The notes beneath the pieces were generated by a model, which was not told the DNA's origin, searched no databases, and worked only from the letters and a program-made list of their open reading frames with translations. 64,000 nt of DNA from Acetivibrio sp964564015. Lineage in GTDB: Bacteria > Bacillota > Clostridia > Acetivibrionales > Acetivibrionaceae. The stretch lies in NCBI GenBank assembly GCA_964564015.1, contig CAZLZR010000012.1:27357-91356 (forward strand), in the 5' to 3' direction. This document shows, one piece after another, positions 15,187-24,870 of this stretch. Every line of letters begins with the position of its first letter. Position 1 is the first letter of the stretch. The translations under genes were made by a program, and so were the position numbers.

Positions 15187-16350
15187 CTATATTCTCATAA
15201 ATCGTTTCGCTATAAACCTTGCGGGCTTATAGAAAACACCTTCCATGGACTTTGAAACTTTAGTCAGTTCATCTCTTATTTTTATTTTTTGTGGACAGTG
15301 GGCTTCGCATTTGCCACACTTTGAACACAAAGAAGCATTGTGGGGTTTTGCCTTTAAACTCGTTTGCATTAAATAATTTATGCCCGACTTAATTTTACCT
15401 TCTATCTCCCGGTCATTGTAGCAGGAAAAGCAGGTAGGTATGTCCACACCCTGCGGACATGGCATGCAGTAATTGCATCCGGTACATGGAATTTTTATCT
15501 TTTCGTTCAATATATTCCGTACATCCTCAAACAGTTTAAAATCTTCTTCCGTAAAGGAATTGGCTTCCGCCTGTGATGCAACCCTTATATTTTCATCCAC
15601 CATCTCCATTGAATTCATTCCCGACAATACAACCTTAACTTCCGGGTGATTCCAAACCCAGCGCAATGCCCATTCAGCCGGCGATCGCTTAACTTTTGCC
15701 TTATTAAATATATTATATACTTCCTTTGGAAGGTTTTTAACCAGTTTCCCGCCTCTTAAAGGTTCCATAACCATGACAGGTAATCCCTTAGCTGCGGCAT
15801 ACTCTAATCCGCTTTTACCTGCCTGATTGTTTTCATCCAAATAATTATACTGCATCAAACAAAAATCCCATTCATGGATATCTATGATCTTTTTGAATTC
15901 ATCTCTTCCTCCATGATATGAAAACCCCAGATTAATGATCTGACCCTTCTGCTTTTTTTCTTCTATCCACTTGAGAATACCCAGATTCAAAAGTCTATTC
16001 CAGATACCAACGTCGGTCAGCATATGCATCAGATAGTAATCTATATAGTCTGTTTGCAGCCTTTCCAACTCTGTGTTAAAAATTCTGTCCAAGTCCTCAT
16101 AGCGCTTGATTAAATAGGGAGGCATTTTCGTTGCAATTTTTACACGATCACGATAGCCTTTCGCAAGCACGCTTCCCAATGTGGCTTCACTGTTTGAATA
16201 TACATATGCCGTGTCAAAATAGTTGACACCATTCTCTATAGCATGAATAATCTGCTTTTCTACCTCCTCCTTGGATTTTGAAAAGCGCATACATCCAAAA
16301 CCAAGTATGGATAGTTTATCGTTATTCTTTTGATTTACTCTGTAATTCAT
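15187..16350 (-). CDS. Aldo/keto reductase with C-terminal 4Fe-4S domain
   Basis: A 387-residue predicted oxidoreductase. Residues 1-260 form an aldo/keto reductase TIM barrel: ENGVNYFDTAYVYSNSEATL carries the catalytic Asp and Tyr, the catalytic Lys lies in KIATKMPP, and His in YYLMHML. The C-terminal third carries ferredoxin-like cysteine clusters (CTGCNYCMPCPQG and CSKCGKCEAHCPQ) expected to bind two 4Fe-4S clusters. This architecture is common in anaerobes; electron donors other than NADPH are possible, but substrates are unknown. Single gene, with about 70 bases between it and recD2 upstream on the same strand. Confidence 0.9.
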   Translation of the reverse strand: MNYRVNQKNNDKLSILGFGCMRFSKSKEEVEKQIIHAIENGVNYFDTAYVYSNSEATLGSVLAKGYRDRVKIATKMPPYLIKRYEDLDRIFNTELERLQTDYIDYYLMHMLTDVGIWNRLLNLGILKWIEEKKQKGQIINLGFSYHGGRDEFKKIIDIHEWDFCLMQYNYLDENNQAGKSGLEYAAAKGLPVMVMEPLRGGKLVKNLPKEVYNIFNKAKVKRSPAEWALRWVWNHPEVKVVLSGMNSMEMVDENIRVASQAEANSFTEEDFKLFEDVRNILNEKIKIPCTGCNYCMPCPQGVDIPTCFSCYNDREIEGKIKSGINYLMQTSLKAKPHNASLCSKCGKCEAHCPQKIKIRDELTKVSKSMEGVFYKPARFIAKRFMRI

Positions 16351-16422
16351 GTGCTTTTATCCCCTTCCGTACAGGTGTTTGATCTTTATTTCATTTAAAT
16401 TATACCTAAAGCTTTATAATAA

Positions 16423-18570
16423 TTATTTCGTCCCATCTAAATTTCTCAACCTGCTAACCAGCATAGTGTTGCGCTTTTGAGTTTTATTGTTGGATACGGC
16501 AATACCTATTGCTTTTCTTGAACCCACCAGCACCAATATCTTTTTTGCTCTGGTCACACATGTATACAGCAGGTTTCTCTGGAGCATCATATAGTGCTGC
16601 ATGGTAAAGGGTGCAACTACGATTTTATATTCACTGCCCTGGCTTTTATGCACTGTGGTTGCATAGGCCAGCACAACCTCGTCAAGCTCTGTTGCATCGT
16701 ATTCCACATCAACGCCGTCAAAGCTTATAATGAGAGTCTTATCCTCAGTATCAATGTTTGTAATTGTTCCTATATCTCCGTTAAAGACATTTTTGTCATA
16801 ATTATTCTTAATCTGCATTACCTTGTCTTTTAGTTTGTAGACAGTCCCTCCATATTTTATGGATACATCACCGGGGTTCAATGCCTCCTGCAATATCAAG
16901 TTCAGATTGAACGCCCCTGCTTCACCGCGTTGCATAGGACAAAGAACCTGAATGTCATTAACCGGATCAACTTTATAATAATTCGGAAGTCTCCTGACAC
17001 ACAAATCTTTTATTGTTTCAACCACCTTTTGAGGCTCATCCTCCTCCACAAAGAAAAAGTCACTCTTGCTGCCGCCCTTAAGATTCGGTGTCTCACCTTT
17101 ATTAATTCGGTGAGCATTTGTTATAATAGCACTTCCCTGCGCCTGCCGGAATATTCGTGTGAGCTTTACAACATCGACAGTTCCCGATTCAATAATATCT
17201 TTGAGCACATTGCCTGCTCCAACTGAAGGAAGTTGGTCAACATCGCCCACCAAGATAACAACCGTCTCATTGGAAACAGCCTTAAGAAGGTTATACATAA
17301 GAATGGTGTCCACCATGGAGGTCTCATCAATAATCAGAACGTCACACTCCAAAGTACTTTCGGCGTTTTTCTTATATCCTTCCAAAGGGCTATACTCCAA
17401 AAGCCGGTGAATGGTTTTTGCTTCCATGCCTGTAGCCTCCGACATTCTTTTAGCTGCTCTGCCTGTTGGAGCCGCCAAAAGGATTCCGGCATTGAGTTTC
17501 TGAAATATTTTTATAATTGCAAGGGTGGTAGTTGTCTTGCCCGTACCCGGTCCCCCGGTCAACACCATAAATTTTGAGCTTACGGCAGTCTTAACAGCTT
17601 CTACCTGCACCTCATCATATTTTATTTGATATTCCCTCTCGATACTTTCAATGATATCATCAGTATCGGCAGATTTATAAATACTCTCTAATGCCAAAAT
17701 CTCCTTCATCCTCTTGGCAATACCAACCTCGCTGTAGTAAAAAGCCGGAAGATATATGGCATTTCCCTCATCAGGAATGATTGTTTTCTCTTCTATCATT
17801 CTATCAATAGTATCTTCAATAAGTAATCTTTCCAATTCCAGCATCTTTTCAGTAGTTTCAAGTAGTTGCTCCCGGGTAGAAAAGCAATGCCCTCCGTTGG
17901 ATAACTCGTTCAAGACGTAGACGATCCCCGAACGGCAGCGTTCAAAAGAATGCTTATCAAAGCCCAACTGCTGGGCTATCTTATCGGCGGTCTTAAAACC
18001 TATACCCCAAATATCATCGGCAAGCCGGTAAGGATTGGTTTTTACAATGTTAATACTCTCGTTTCCATATGTTTTATATATTTTTACTGCATAAGCAGTT
18101 GAAACTCCGTTGCTCTGCAGAAACAGCATGACATTCTTGATTTCCTTCTGCTCCTGCCATGCCTTCTTAATCATATCAACTCTTTTCTGACCTATACCTC
18201 CAACATTAATAAGGTAGTCCGGACTCTCCTCAATGACTTTCAAAGTATCTTCCTTAAAATGCTTTACAATCCGCCTTGCATAAACAGGCCCTATGCCTTT
18301 TATCAAACCGCTGCCAAGATACTTTTCAATACCCGCAATAGTAGCAGGCACAGTCTCGCGATAATCAACCACATTAAACTGCTTGCCGAATTTGCTGTCA
18401 TACCTCCATTCGCCTTTTAAACGGATTGTGGCACCAACATTGACAGCAGCAAGATTTCCAACAACAGTGACAAGATCGACAAAGCCTTTGGATTTGATCT
18501 TTATAACACTAAAGCCGTTCTCTTCGTTTGTAAATGTAATTCGCTCAACAACTCCACTCAAGTATTCCAT
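16423..18570 (-). CDS. recD2: RecD2-type ATP-dependent DNA helicase
   Basis: A 5'-3' SF1B DNA helicase of about 715 residues. The N-terminal RecD2 domain is followed by helix-hairpin-helix repeats (YLGSGLIKGIGPVYARRIVK; NVGGIGQKRVDMIKKAW; DIWGIGFKTADKIAQQLG), then the ATPase core with Walker A (LTGGPGTGKTTTT, about residue 345), Walker B (DVLIIDETSMVD) and a C-terminal UvrD-like module ending YTCVTRAKKILVLVGSR. This is the stand-alone RecD2 type, not RecBCD-bound RecD. The ATG at 18582 abuts GGAGG with no spacer, while the in-frame ATG at 18570 lies 12 bases after it; I prefer 18570, without certainty. Probable role in DNA repair and recombination. Confidence 0.92.
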   Translation of the reverse strand: MEYLSGVVERITFTNEENGFSVIKIKSKGFVDLVTVVGNLAAVNVGATIRLKGEWRYDSKFGKQFNVVDYRETVPATIAGIEKYLGSGLIKGIGPVYARRIVKHFKEDTLKVIEESPDYLINVGGIGQKRVDMIKKAWQEQKEIKNVMLFLQSNGVSTAYAVKIYKTYGNESINIVKTNPYRLADDIWGIGFKTADKIAQQLGFDKHSFERCRSGIVYVLNELSNGGHCFSTREQLLETTEKMLELERLLIEDTIDRMIEEKTIIPDEGNAIYLPAFYYSEVGIAKRMKEILALESIYKSADTDDIIESIEREYQIKYDEVQVEAVKTAVSSKFMVLTGGPGTGKTTTTLAIIKIFQKLNAGILLAAPTGRAAKRMSEATGMEAKTIHRLLEYSPLEGYKKNAESTLECDVLIIDETSMVDTILMYNLLKAVSNETVVILVGDVDQLPSVGAGNVLKDIIESGTVDVVKLTRIFRQAQGSAIITNAHRINKGETPNLKGGSKSDFFFVEEDEPQKVVETIKDLCVRRLPNYYKVDPVNDIQVLCPMQRGEAGAFNLNLILQEALNPGDVSIKYGGTVYKLKDKVMQIKNNYDKNVFNGDIGTITNIDTEDKTLIISFDGVDVEYDATELDEVVLAYATTVHKSQGSEYKIVVAPFTMQHYMMLQRNLLYTCVTRAKKILVLVGSRKAIGIAVSNNKTQKRNTMLVSRLRNLDGTK

Positions 18571-18695
18571 AAATTCAAGCATCCTCCATCATAAATCAAT
18601 GGTCTTGCCATATCATGTTTGATCTCTGCTTCCGCTCCGGTATGCTATTATTGTAACATAATTGAAGAAAAAAAATAGTCACCACCTGAATCTAA

Positions 18696-18734
18696 AACGA
18701 AAGCTCCGGGGCTTTTAGTCCGAAGCTTTCGTTT
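18696..18734. terminator. Hairpin between recD2 and the decayed zone
   Basis: Stem ACGAAAGCT/AGCTTTCGT with an inner CCGG-type extension (18696-18734). A short T-run follows on neither strand beyond GTTTGC, so its role as a terminator of minus-strand transcription from the decayed zone, or as a structured end, is uncertain. Confidence 0.4.
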
Positions 18735-18766
18735 GCTTAATGCGTAACAATACTATTTAAATCTAT

Positions 18767-19024
18767 TTATTCATCTTGTTTATATACTATCGAAACTTTA
18801 TCACTTCTCAAGAAATCGTATGGTAGAACTGCTTTCATATGACTGGCATTTACCACCATGGTTTTCAAATCACTAGCTTCAAGGATATTGTACAAAGGCT
18901 TCCAATAAGAAGCAGTACACTCCATGGCTACAATTTGACATTCGCTGTCCTTGAGCCAGTCAGTTAATTTTAGAAGTTCTTTAGTCGTTGCACATAGTAT
19001 AAGTGATGACAGGACTAACTTCAA
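18767..19024 (-). pseudogene. IS110-family transposase fragment
   Basis: An 85-codon fragment matching the N-terminal part of IS110-type transposases: LTDWLKDSECQIVAMECTAS and YWKPLYNILEASDLKTMVVN are the family's characteristic segment between the first and second catalytic Asp. The first part of the DEDD domain and everything after AVLP (normally followed by a GRKTDVKDA segment) are missing. The 100 bases upstream (19025-19124) look like residual insertion-sequence or junction DNA without a gene. It marks past transposition in a zone where neighbouring genes are also broken. Confidence 0.7.
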
Positions 19025-19124
19025 TACTCTGTTGCCTGCCCAGTTTCATTTATGGTGGTGCCCAGCGAGCGGGGCATGTGGTTTTAGTATCAAGCGACGT
19101 AATTAGCGTGACTTTCGCAAAAAA

Positions 19125-20123
19125 TCAGTCTGCAAAGCACAAACCGCTAAAAACATCCGATGCATTTAAATCCGAGCCTTTTATATTGTAGAAGCCCTCA
19201 ATTTGAAGCCAACCTTTGTTTCCGCTTGAATCCTCTACCAGACACCACTCCTTATTGTCACTTGCTTTGATAAGAACAATTTCTAAAGGTGCAAGATCCA
19301 GCGTCTCAGAAGAATCTTTTTTATCTTTCTTAAGAGAAATAGGCCTTTTTACTGAAACTATTGTATTCATAATGTACATTTCCTGAGAGATGTTCTCCAA
19401 TTTATGCTCCTTAGAAAGTCTGTACTTGTCAGTATAAAACCAGGTTTGAAGAATTCTGCCTCTGGTTCTTGTGGTAAATATACCAGAGCCGTCCATCTTT
19501 ATCGAATTCCCACTGCCCTGAATTTTACCCATAGGAATTATTTTTTTCCGTTATAGTAGAAAAACTGTGTTGCCAAATCATCACTTGGACCAGATTCAGT
19601 AATTGCAAGTTCTTTATATTTATCATCCTTATCAATATTGCATATAAATACAGTACCGTCCAAATTGTCTCCGTTTCCGGTTATTGTACTGCCGTTTATA
19701 TTCAGAGTAAAATTACTGCCTTCCGGCTCACACTCAAATTTTATACTGTCAGTCCTATTATCTCCATTCAGATCTATAGCCATTCCGGGTTCAAGCTCTT
19801 TAAAATTGGCTTCTATATTTTTAGCATATTCCGAAAGGAAGCTTGAGTTTGTTTTTCAATGCTGTCTAAATCACTTATAATAAAAGCAGGGTTTTGGGAG
19901 TACCATCTTTTACTAATAAAATAATTTCCATATTCCGTGTCTTGAAAAACATAACCGTGTCTTGCATAGATTTCATTCTTTGCAAGGTCAATTTGATATA
20001 CATTTAGATCGAGGATATCATCCAGGGTTAATATTCTTTTGTTACTATCCGGAAGCAGATATTCACCGGTTTCAAGAAACTTACTCTTTACCTCTTTCAG
20101 CTGCCCTGATACATAAAGGAAAT
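19125..20123 (-). pseudogene. Frameshifted YARHG-domain secreted-type protein with SH3-like C-terminus
   Basis: Three consecutive minus-strand frames join into one protein. The first (about 20123-19850) contains a YARHG domain (DLAKNEIYARHGYVFQDTEY). After a one-base shift near 19850 the second (19783-19538) has a VCBS-like Asp/Asn-rich domain beginning MAIDLNGDNRTDSIKFE. After a seven-A run at 19535-19541 the third (19532-19125) ends in an SH3-like domain (SSGNKGWLQIEGFYNI). A minus-one slip on the A run would restore continuity between parts two and three, but the earlier break and the missing 5' end favour a pseudogene. YARHG proteins are usually surface or secreted proteins. Confidence 0.65.
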
Positions 20124-20184
20124 ATTTAAACCTCGATAACCATTATGAACCACTTCAAAAAAGGTAGATAGGCAAAACCGCTAC

Positions 20185-20225
20185 TTGATAATGTTTTCAT
20201 AATAGGAAGTTGTTTTTCATTATCC
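20185..20225 (+). repeat. Mini inverted-repeat element, partial copy
   Basis: The right half of the element found whole at 61428-61497: TTGATAATGTTTTCA followed, after a nine-base gap, by AATAGGAAGTTGTTTTTCATTATCC-like sequence (split here for length). No clear left terminal repeat; a weak GATAACC at 20135 might be its decayed end. Confidence 0.4.
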
Positions 20226-20237
20226 TTAAGTACATAC

Positions 20238-20813
20238 TTATAAATTTTCAAAAACGGCACTTAGATCAATTACTAGACCTGGAAAATCTGATAATTGAAC
20301 TTTGCTTTCTTCTGTATACGTTTCAGGTCTGCCGTATCTCTTGTTTTCCTGCAAAGTGAACACGTTTACAAATTTACCTTCAGGTTCTACTATCCAGTAT
20401 TCTTTAACACCAGCTTTTTCGTACATGTTAAATTTTGATACCCTGTCACGCCTTAAAGTGGCAGGGGATGTGGTTTCAATTACAAGGGAAGGTGTTCCGA
20501 AATAACCGGTTTTTCTTAGTTTACTTCCATCACACACTATTACAATATCAGGTTGAACAACTTTATCAATCTCATCATCTGTTTCATTATACTCTGCAAG
20601 GCATAAATCAAAGGGGGCGGTAAAAGCTCTACACGGCTTATTAACCAGATAGTTTGAAATTTGTCTGAACAGTTCACCTGTAATACTCTGATGTTGCCAA
20701 GATGGAGTTGCTTGCATTATGGGAACTCCATCAATTATTTCCCACCGCTCACCTTCAGGCCATTTTAGATAATCAGCATAAGTATATTTTCTGTTTTGAT
20801 TTGGTAATGGCAT
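20238..20813 (-). CDS. Uma2 family putative endonuclease
   Basis: A 191-residue member of the Uma2 (DUF820) family, a PD-(D/E)XK nuclease-fold group widespread in cyanobacteria and thermophilic clostridia. Conserved parts visible are ERWEIIDGVPIM (first acidic residue), KVVQPDIVIVCDGSKL (PD motif) and TPSLVIETTSPATLRRDR followed by EYWIVEPEGK. The ATG at 20813 is preferred over an in-frame GTG at 20822 because AGGAG is ten bases before the ATG but touches the GTG. A collapsed second copy lies just upstream at 20853-21100. The cellular role of the family is not established. Confidence 0.85.
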   Translation of the reverse strand: MPLPNQNRKYTYADYLKWPEGERWEIIDGVPIMQATPSWQHQSITGELFRQISNYLVNKPCRAFTAPFDLCLAEYNETDDEIDKVVQPDIVIVCDGSKLRKTGYFGTPSLVIETTSPATLRRDRVSKFNMYEKAGVKEYWIVEPEGKFVNVFTLQENKRYGRPETYTEESKVQLSDFPGLVIDLSAVFENL

Positions 20814-20852
20814 TTTAAACACACTCCTAAATATTGTTGAATAGTAGTAAAA

Positions 20853-21100
20853 TTACTCTTTGTCAAACACTGGTTTCAAATCAATTTCAAGGTTTAGGAA
20901 GCATGATAAACCTTACATGGTTTGCCATCCAAATAGTTTGCAAACTGCATCAAAAGTGATAAAGAGGCTTCCTGATGGATTCTTGATGGTGCAACTTTCA
21001 TATAAGGTATACCGTCAAGGATTTCCCATCTTTCATTTACATCCCAAGTTAAGTAATCCGCATATGAATATTTGGGGCCAGGTTTTGGGAGTGGCTCTAT
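20853..21100 (-). pseudogene. Collapsed second Uma2 gene
   Basis: A minus-strand reading from 21100 gives a Uma2 N-terminus (KYSYADYLTWDVNERWEILD, then about 40 more codons to a stop at 20894). A shifted frame then supplies only the family's last residues (LEIDLKPVFDKE, stop at 20853). About 110 central codons, including the PD and E-x-K catalytic parts, are missing. The codon at the start position is ATA, six bases after an intact AGGAG, where the neighbouring copy has ATG. Clearly a dead duplicate of the adjacent gene's family. Confidence 0.7.
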
Positions 21101-21470
21101 TCAACACTCCTATCCCCCAAATAATGCACTGCCACTTTTTTTCTTTGTTTAAATCCTACACAATAATATCACTTTGTTTGTTAGTTAAATAATTATACCA
21201 TAAAACACCGTGCTTGTGCGACTTTTAAATAATTATACAGTATGTTTTAAAGATTTTTCAAGGCGCAAAACTCAACTAATCGTAGCATTTACTTTTAACA
21301 TTCATAGCTATAGAATATTAGAAAAGCAGATTTCAAGTTTAATCAAACGATGGAAAAAGGAGATTACTCTTGTAAAGCAAAGGGTGATATAGTTGAATAA
21401 CGAAGAATACAATAAATCTCTAAATGAGCGATTACACAAAATACAAAAATTAAGAGAAGCAGCAAATGAA
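21101..21470. other. Intergenic stretch without a supported gene
   Basis: About 370 AT-rich bases between the Uma2 remnant and the FtsX permease. A 14-base direct repeat (TTAAATAATTATAC) occurs twice about 43 bases apart near 21184 and 21227. A short plus-strand reading beginning at the TTG at 21393 has a fair ribosome binding site but runs antisense into the permease gene and is not accepted as a gene. Confidence 0.4.
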
Positions 21471-24008
21471 TCACTCAGCAACCCTGAGCCGCTCAACTAT
21501 ACTGAGCTTATCTGTCCCCCTGAATGCAAAATAAGGAATCAACACCGACAAAATAATCAATATCGGATATGCGATGGTTAACGGCAAAATTGTAAACTTA
21601 AAACTCATAAACCATCCCACATTCGCAAGCTTTAAAATAACCCCGTAACCGAACAAAACCGACAAACCAGCTGAAATCAATATTGTATAAAGCCCGCAAT
21701 ATATCCCCTCGTATATGAGCATCAACTTAAGCTGGCGTTTTGTCATACCAATACTCTCTACCATTGCAAACTCCCTCTGCCGTGTTATAATGCTTGTAAA
21801 TACAGAGTTTATAAAGTTTAATATACCTATTATGCCGATTATAAGACAAAGAATGCCTCCTACGTAAACAAACATATTTTTTAGATCTGTAAATTCTTTT
21901 TTATAGGTCTCACGAGAATTGTATGACATCTGAATTTCTACAGCTTCCGTGTAGTTTCTTATGAAAGCTTCAAGTTCGTCTTCTCTTCCATCCTTTGCGT
22001 TACAAATATAAGTCATTGGAGTGGGATTTTGGGTATAGGTCTTTAATTCTGCCAGGGGCATAACAAACGGAACTGTTCCATAAGTTCGGCTGCAATTAGT
22101 ATTACTCAACCGGTAATAACCCATCACCTCATATTCCTTTGCATATCCAAAATTAGTATCTGAGCTGCCTTCAAAGGCTTTTATTTTTACCTTTTCTCCA
22201 ATCTCATAAACAGCTCCCCCGAATACTATGTTTCCCTTATCATCACTTGACAAACCAAGCAGCACATAATTCCCCGATTGAAATTTTTCCTTGTCATATT
22301 TCCCCTTTATAACATCCAGGTTTTCCAGTACAAAATCATCCATGGCATAAATACTCGTTCCGAGAGCGGTACTGTCATTAAATTTTATTTTGCCATAATT
22401 ATATTCAGTATCTCCGGAATACTTTGAAACAATAGTCTCCTCAGGATTGTAGTAGATCATTCCCCCGTCGTCAAAACTTTCCTGTCCCTCTATGGCAGTA
22501 GTCATAGTTTTTGGAACCGGAGTATCTTTGCTGAATTCATACTTGTAATATGCAGCATGTGCTATCTGAAAATCAACATCAATAAAATTACTGATGAACT
22601 TATTCATATCAAAGCTTTCTGTCAGAGTAAAAACACTGTTGAGTAAAACCAGGCTCAAGGAAATAGACACCACAGTAATTAAGGTTCTCTTTTTGTTTCT
22701 GCCTAGATTTAAAAATGCCATTTTATAAAGTTTACCACCACTTGTTCCCTTTTTGGATTTGTAGTATGTACCTTGATTATTATTTCCAAGGCCACTGTAT
22801 TTCACAGCTTCAACAGGTGAAATAAGGGATGCCGCCTTTGCAGGTTTTCTACAACTGATAAGTACAGTAAACAACGCAAATAACGCCGAACCGATAAAAA
22901 TAACCGGATTAATTGAAACTTTAGCAACAAGTGCATTGGAACTTTTTAAAATTAAGGGAAGAAGGACTTTACCCATTAAATAACCTGCCACAAGACCTAT
23001 AGGAATTCCTATTGCGGACATTCTTAGTGCCTGCAGCAGAATAATTCTTGTTATCTGCTTTTTTGCTGTTCCAACAGTTTTTAGAAGCCCATAAAAGCGA
23101 ATATCCTGAATTACTGATATCTGAAAAATATTATATATAATAAGATATCCAGTAAATATTATCAACAGAATTCCGAGCATTACATAAACCCATAGCACAA
23201 GATTTCCTTCGGCAGCTGTAGAAAGATAAGACCAATTTACACCATACAAAATGGTATTCTCACCATTTCCTTCAACTGGTGTATAACCGCTTTCTATAAT
23301 CACCTGAGCCATACTTGAATAAATATCATAGCTGTTTTTGAAGAGCACATGCGCCTGGATTGAACCTACATTGTCATAATCTTTATAGTATTGCTGACCT
23401 CTTCCTTTCAGGTTTTCTTCAATAAATGCCTTAGACACAGTAATAATTCCGACTTGAAAAGCAGCATCACCTTCGTAATATCCTGTTAGTATAAAATCCT
23501 TTTCCTCAATCCTGTCCCCAAAATCGCAAAGCAAAGTTACCTTTTGTCCGATTTCATGCGGTACTTCTAAAAAGTCCAAGGTGATTGTGTCTGTCGAAAT
23601 CTCATTTGCATCTGCGGGTAGTCTTCCTGTTGTAGGTAATATAAATCCTAACTTTGCACTTGTTTCATCACTATAGTCAATTTCAGTGCGGCGTTTTAGC
23701 AGCTTATCATTAACTGCTTCACCCGCCGAAATACTTTGCCCTACCTCTTTAATCAAGGGGTGTTTACTAAGCTTATCATACTGCTCCTGTGAAAGGTACT
23801 TAAATGAACCATGTGCATAGCTTCCTGCCATTCTCATATTGCTTTCTTCAATACTCTCAATTATGCCTGTTCCAATTGTAAAAAGAGAAGTAAACAAAAT
23901 AGTAGTCAGAATAATTGCCACAATAGCAATCCTGTTACGAGCTCTGTTTGCTTTGTAACTTTTATATGCAATATTGCGGATAACTTTCCTGTTAGACACC
24001 TTAATCAT
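21471..24008 (-). CDS. ABC transporter permease, FtsX/MacB type
   Basis: A permease of 845 residues with two FtsX repeats. A membrane helix near the N-terminus (RNRIAIVAIILTTILFTSLF) is followed by a large extracellular domain, a block of three helices around 270-400, a second N-terminal helix (KKRTLITVVSISLSLVLLNS), another extracellular domain and three terminal helices. The start at 24008 follows GGTGGTGA and overlaps the ATPase stop by eight bases. With the adjacent ATPase it forms a MacB/BceAB-like exporter, and the upstream two-component system is probably its regulator. This layout is typical of Firmicute modules for antimicrobial-peptide or envelope-stress response; the substrate is unknown. 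Confidence 0.88.
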   Translation of the reverse strand: MIKVSNRKVIRNIAYKSYKANRARNRIAIVAIILTTILFTSLFTIGTGIIESIEESNMRMAGSYAHGSFKYLSQEQYDKLSKHPLIKEVGQSISAGEAVNDKLLKRRTEIDYSDETSAKLGFILPTTGRLPADANEISTDTITLDFLEVPHEIGQKVTLLCDFGDRIEEKDFILTGYYEGDAAFQVGIITVSKAFIEENLKGRGQQYYKDYDNVGSIQAHVLFKNSYDIYSSMAQVIIESGYTPVEGNGENTILYGVNWSYLSTAAEGNLVLWVYVMLGILLIIFTGYLIIYNIFQISVIQDIRFYGLLKTVGTAKKQITRIILLQALRMSAIGIPIGLVAGYLMGKVLLPLILKSSNALVAKVSINPVIFIGSALFALFTVLISCRKPAKAASLISPVEAVKYSGLGNNNQGTYYKSKKGTSGGKLYKMAFLNLGRNKKRTLITVVSISLSLVLLNSVFTLTESFDMNKFISNFIDVDFQIAHAAYYKYEFSKDTPVPKTMTTAIEGQESFDDGGMIYYNPEETIVSKYSGDTEYNYGKIKFNDSTALGTSIYAMDDFVLENLDVIKGKYDKEKFQSGNYVLLGLSSDDKGNIVFGGAVYEIGEKVKIKAFEGSSDTNFGYAKEYEVMGYYRLSNTNCSRTYGTVPFVMPLAELKTYTQNPTPMTYICNAKDGREDELEAFIRNYTEAVEIQMSYNSRETYKKEFTDLKNMFVYVGGILCLIIGIIGILNFINSVFTSIITRQREFAMVESIGMTKRQLKLMLIYEGIYCGLYTILISAGLSVLFGYGVILKLANVGWFMSFKFTILPLTIAYPILIILSVLIPYFAFRGTDKLSIVERLRVAE

Positions 24009-24681
24009 TTCTATCACCACCTGAAATTCTGCCATCTTCAATGCGGACAATACGGTCAGCCATTTGGGCAAGTTCTTCATTATGAGTGATTATAACAATG
24101 GTTTGACGAAATTTTTCACCCATTACCTTTAAAAGTCCAAAAACATCCTGACTAGTTTTGCTATCCAAGTTACCCGTAGGCTCATCCGCAAGAATAATGG
24201 CAGGCTTCGTGGCAAGCGCCCTTGCAATGGCCACTCTCTGCTGCTGTCCACCCGACAACTGTCCCGGAATATTATTCAATTTACTTTCTAAGCCCAATGC
24301 TGTAACTATTTTATCTATATAATCGCCATCCACCTTATTTCCGTCTAATTCTATAGGAAGCACAAGATTCTCATAAACATTTAGCACTGGCACAAGATTA
24401 TAACTTTGGAAAACAAATCCTATTTTTCGTCTTCTGAAAATAGTCAGTTCATCATCCTTTAATGAAAAAATATCCTTCCCTTCTACCTTTACGGTACCGC
24501 TTGTTGGACGGTCAAGCCCTCCAAGCATATGTAAAAGCGTAGATTTCCCACTGCCCGATGTACCTACAATTGACACAAATTCACAGGGCTCCACGCAAAG
24601 GTTTACATTGTCCAGTGCCCGCACAATATTAGGTTCAACCCCATAGAATTTATTCAAATTTGTTGTCTCCAGAATGCTCAT
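24001..24681 (-). CDS. ABC transporter ATP-binding protein, LolD/MacB type
   Basis: A 226-residue ATPase with all core motifs: Walker A (VGTSGSGKSTLLHMLGG), Q-loop (GFVFQSYNLVPVL), signature (QLSGGQQQRVAIARAL), Walker B (PAIILADEPTGNLDS) and the H-loop (IVIITHNEEL). The GNLDS after Walker B is typical of the MacB/LolD/BceA subfamily. ATG at 24681 follows AGGAGG; the longer in-frame reading to 24714 has none. Its stop overlaps the permease start. A conserved dispersed repeat lies 58 bases upstream, between this gene and the kinase gene. Confidence 0.93.
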   Translation of the reverse strand: MSILETTNLNKFYGVEPNIVRALDNVNLCVEPCEFVSIVGTSGSGKSTLLHMLGGLDRPTSGTVKVEGKDIFSLKDDELTIFRRRKIGFVFQSYNLVPVLNVYENLVLPIELDGNKVDGDYIDKIVTALGLESKLNNIPGQLSGGQQQRVAIARALATKPAIILADEPTGNLDSKTSQDVFGLLKVMGEKFRQTIVIITHNEELAQMADRIVRIEDGRISGGDRND

Positions 24682-24738
24682 AGAATTACCTCCTGTATTT
24701 ACAATTTTTCCCAAAGTTTTTTTAAAAAATTTTTGAGC

Positions 24739-24808
24739 AGATCTTGTTTCACTGTTTGCCGCAGTGGAACCTGCTACTTTGATTGAAGCTTCCTCTGCGG
24801 GATGTTAT
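24739..24808 (-). repeat. Dispersed hairpin repeat, copy 3
   Basis: Seventy bases aligned without gaps to 13466-13535. The hairpin here is TTTCACTG, 7-base loop, CAGTGGAA; at one base pair G-C in copy 2 is replaced by A-T here, and two others change through G-T wobble, so the stem is conserved though the sequence changes. It lies between the kinase stop and the ABC ATPase start. Confidence 0.6.
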
Positions 24809-24870
24809 TTTCATTGTAACATGGCATTCTTTCAAGAGCCTTTCTGAAATCTAACAATATTGACACTTTT

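Noticed and set aside
21393..21581. Plus-strand reading of 62 codons starting at TTG with a fair ribosome binding site
   Set aside because: More than half of it is antisense to the 3' end of the FtsX permease gene, and the peptide shows no family features; only the first 26 codons look gene-like.
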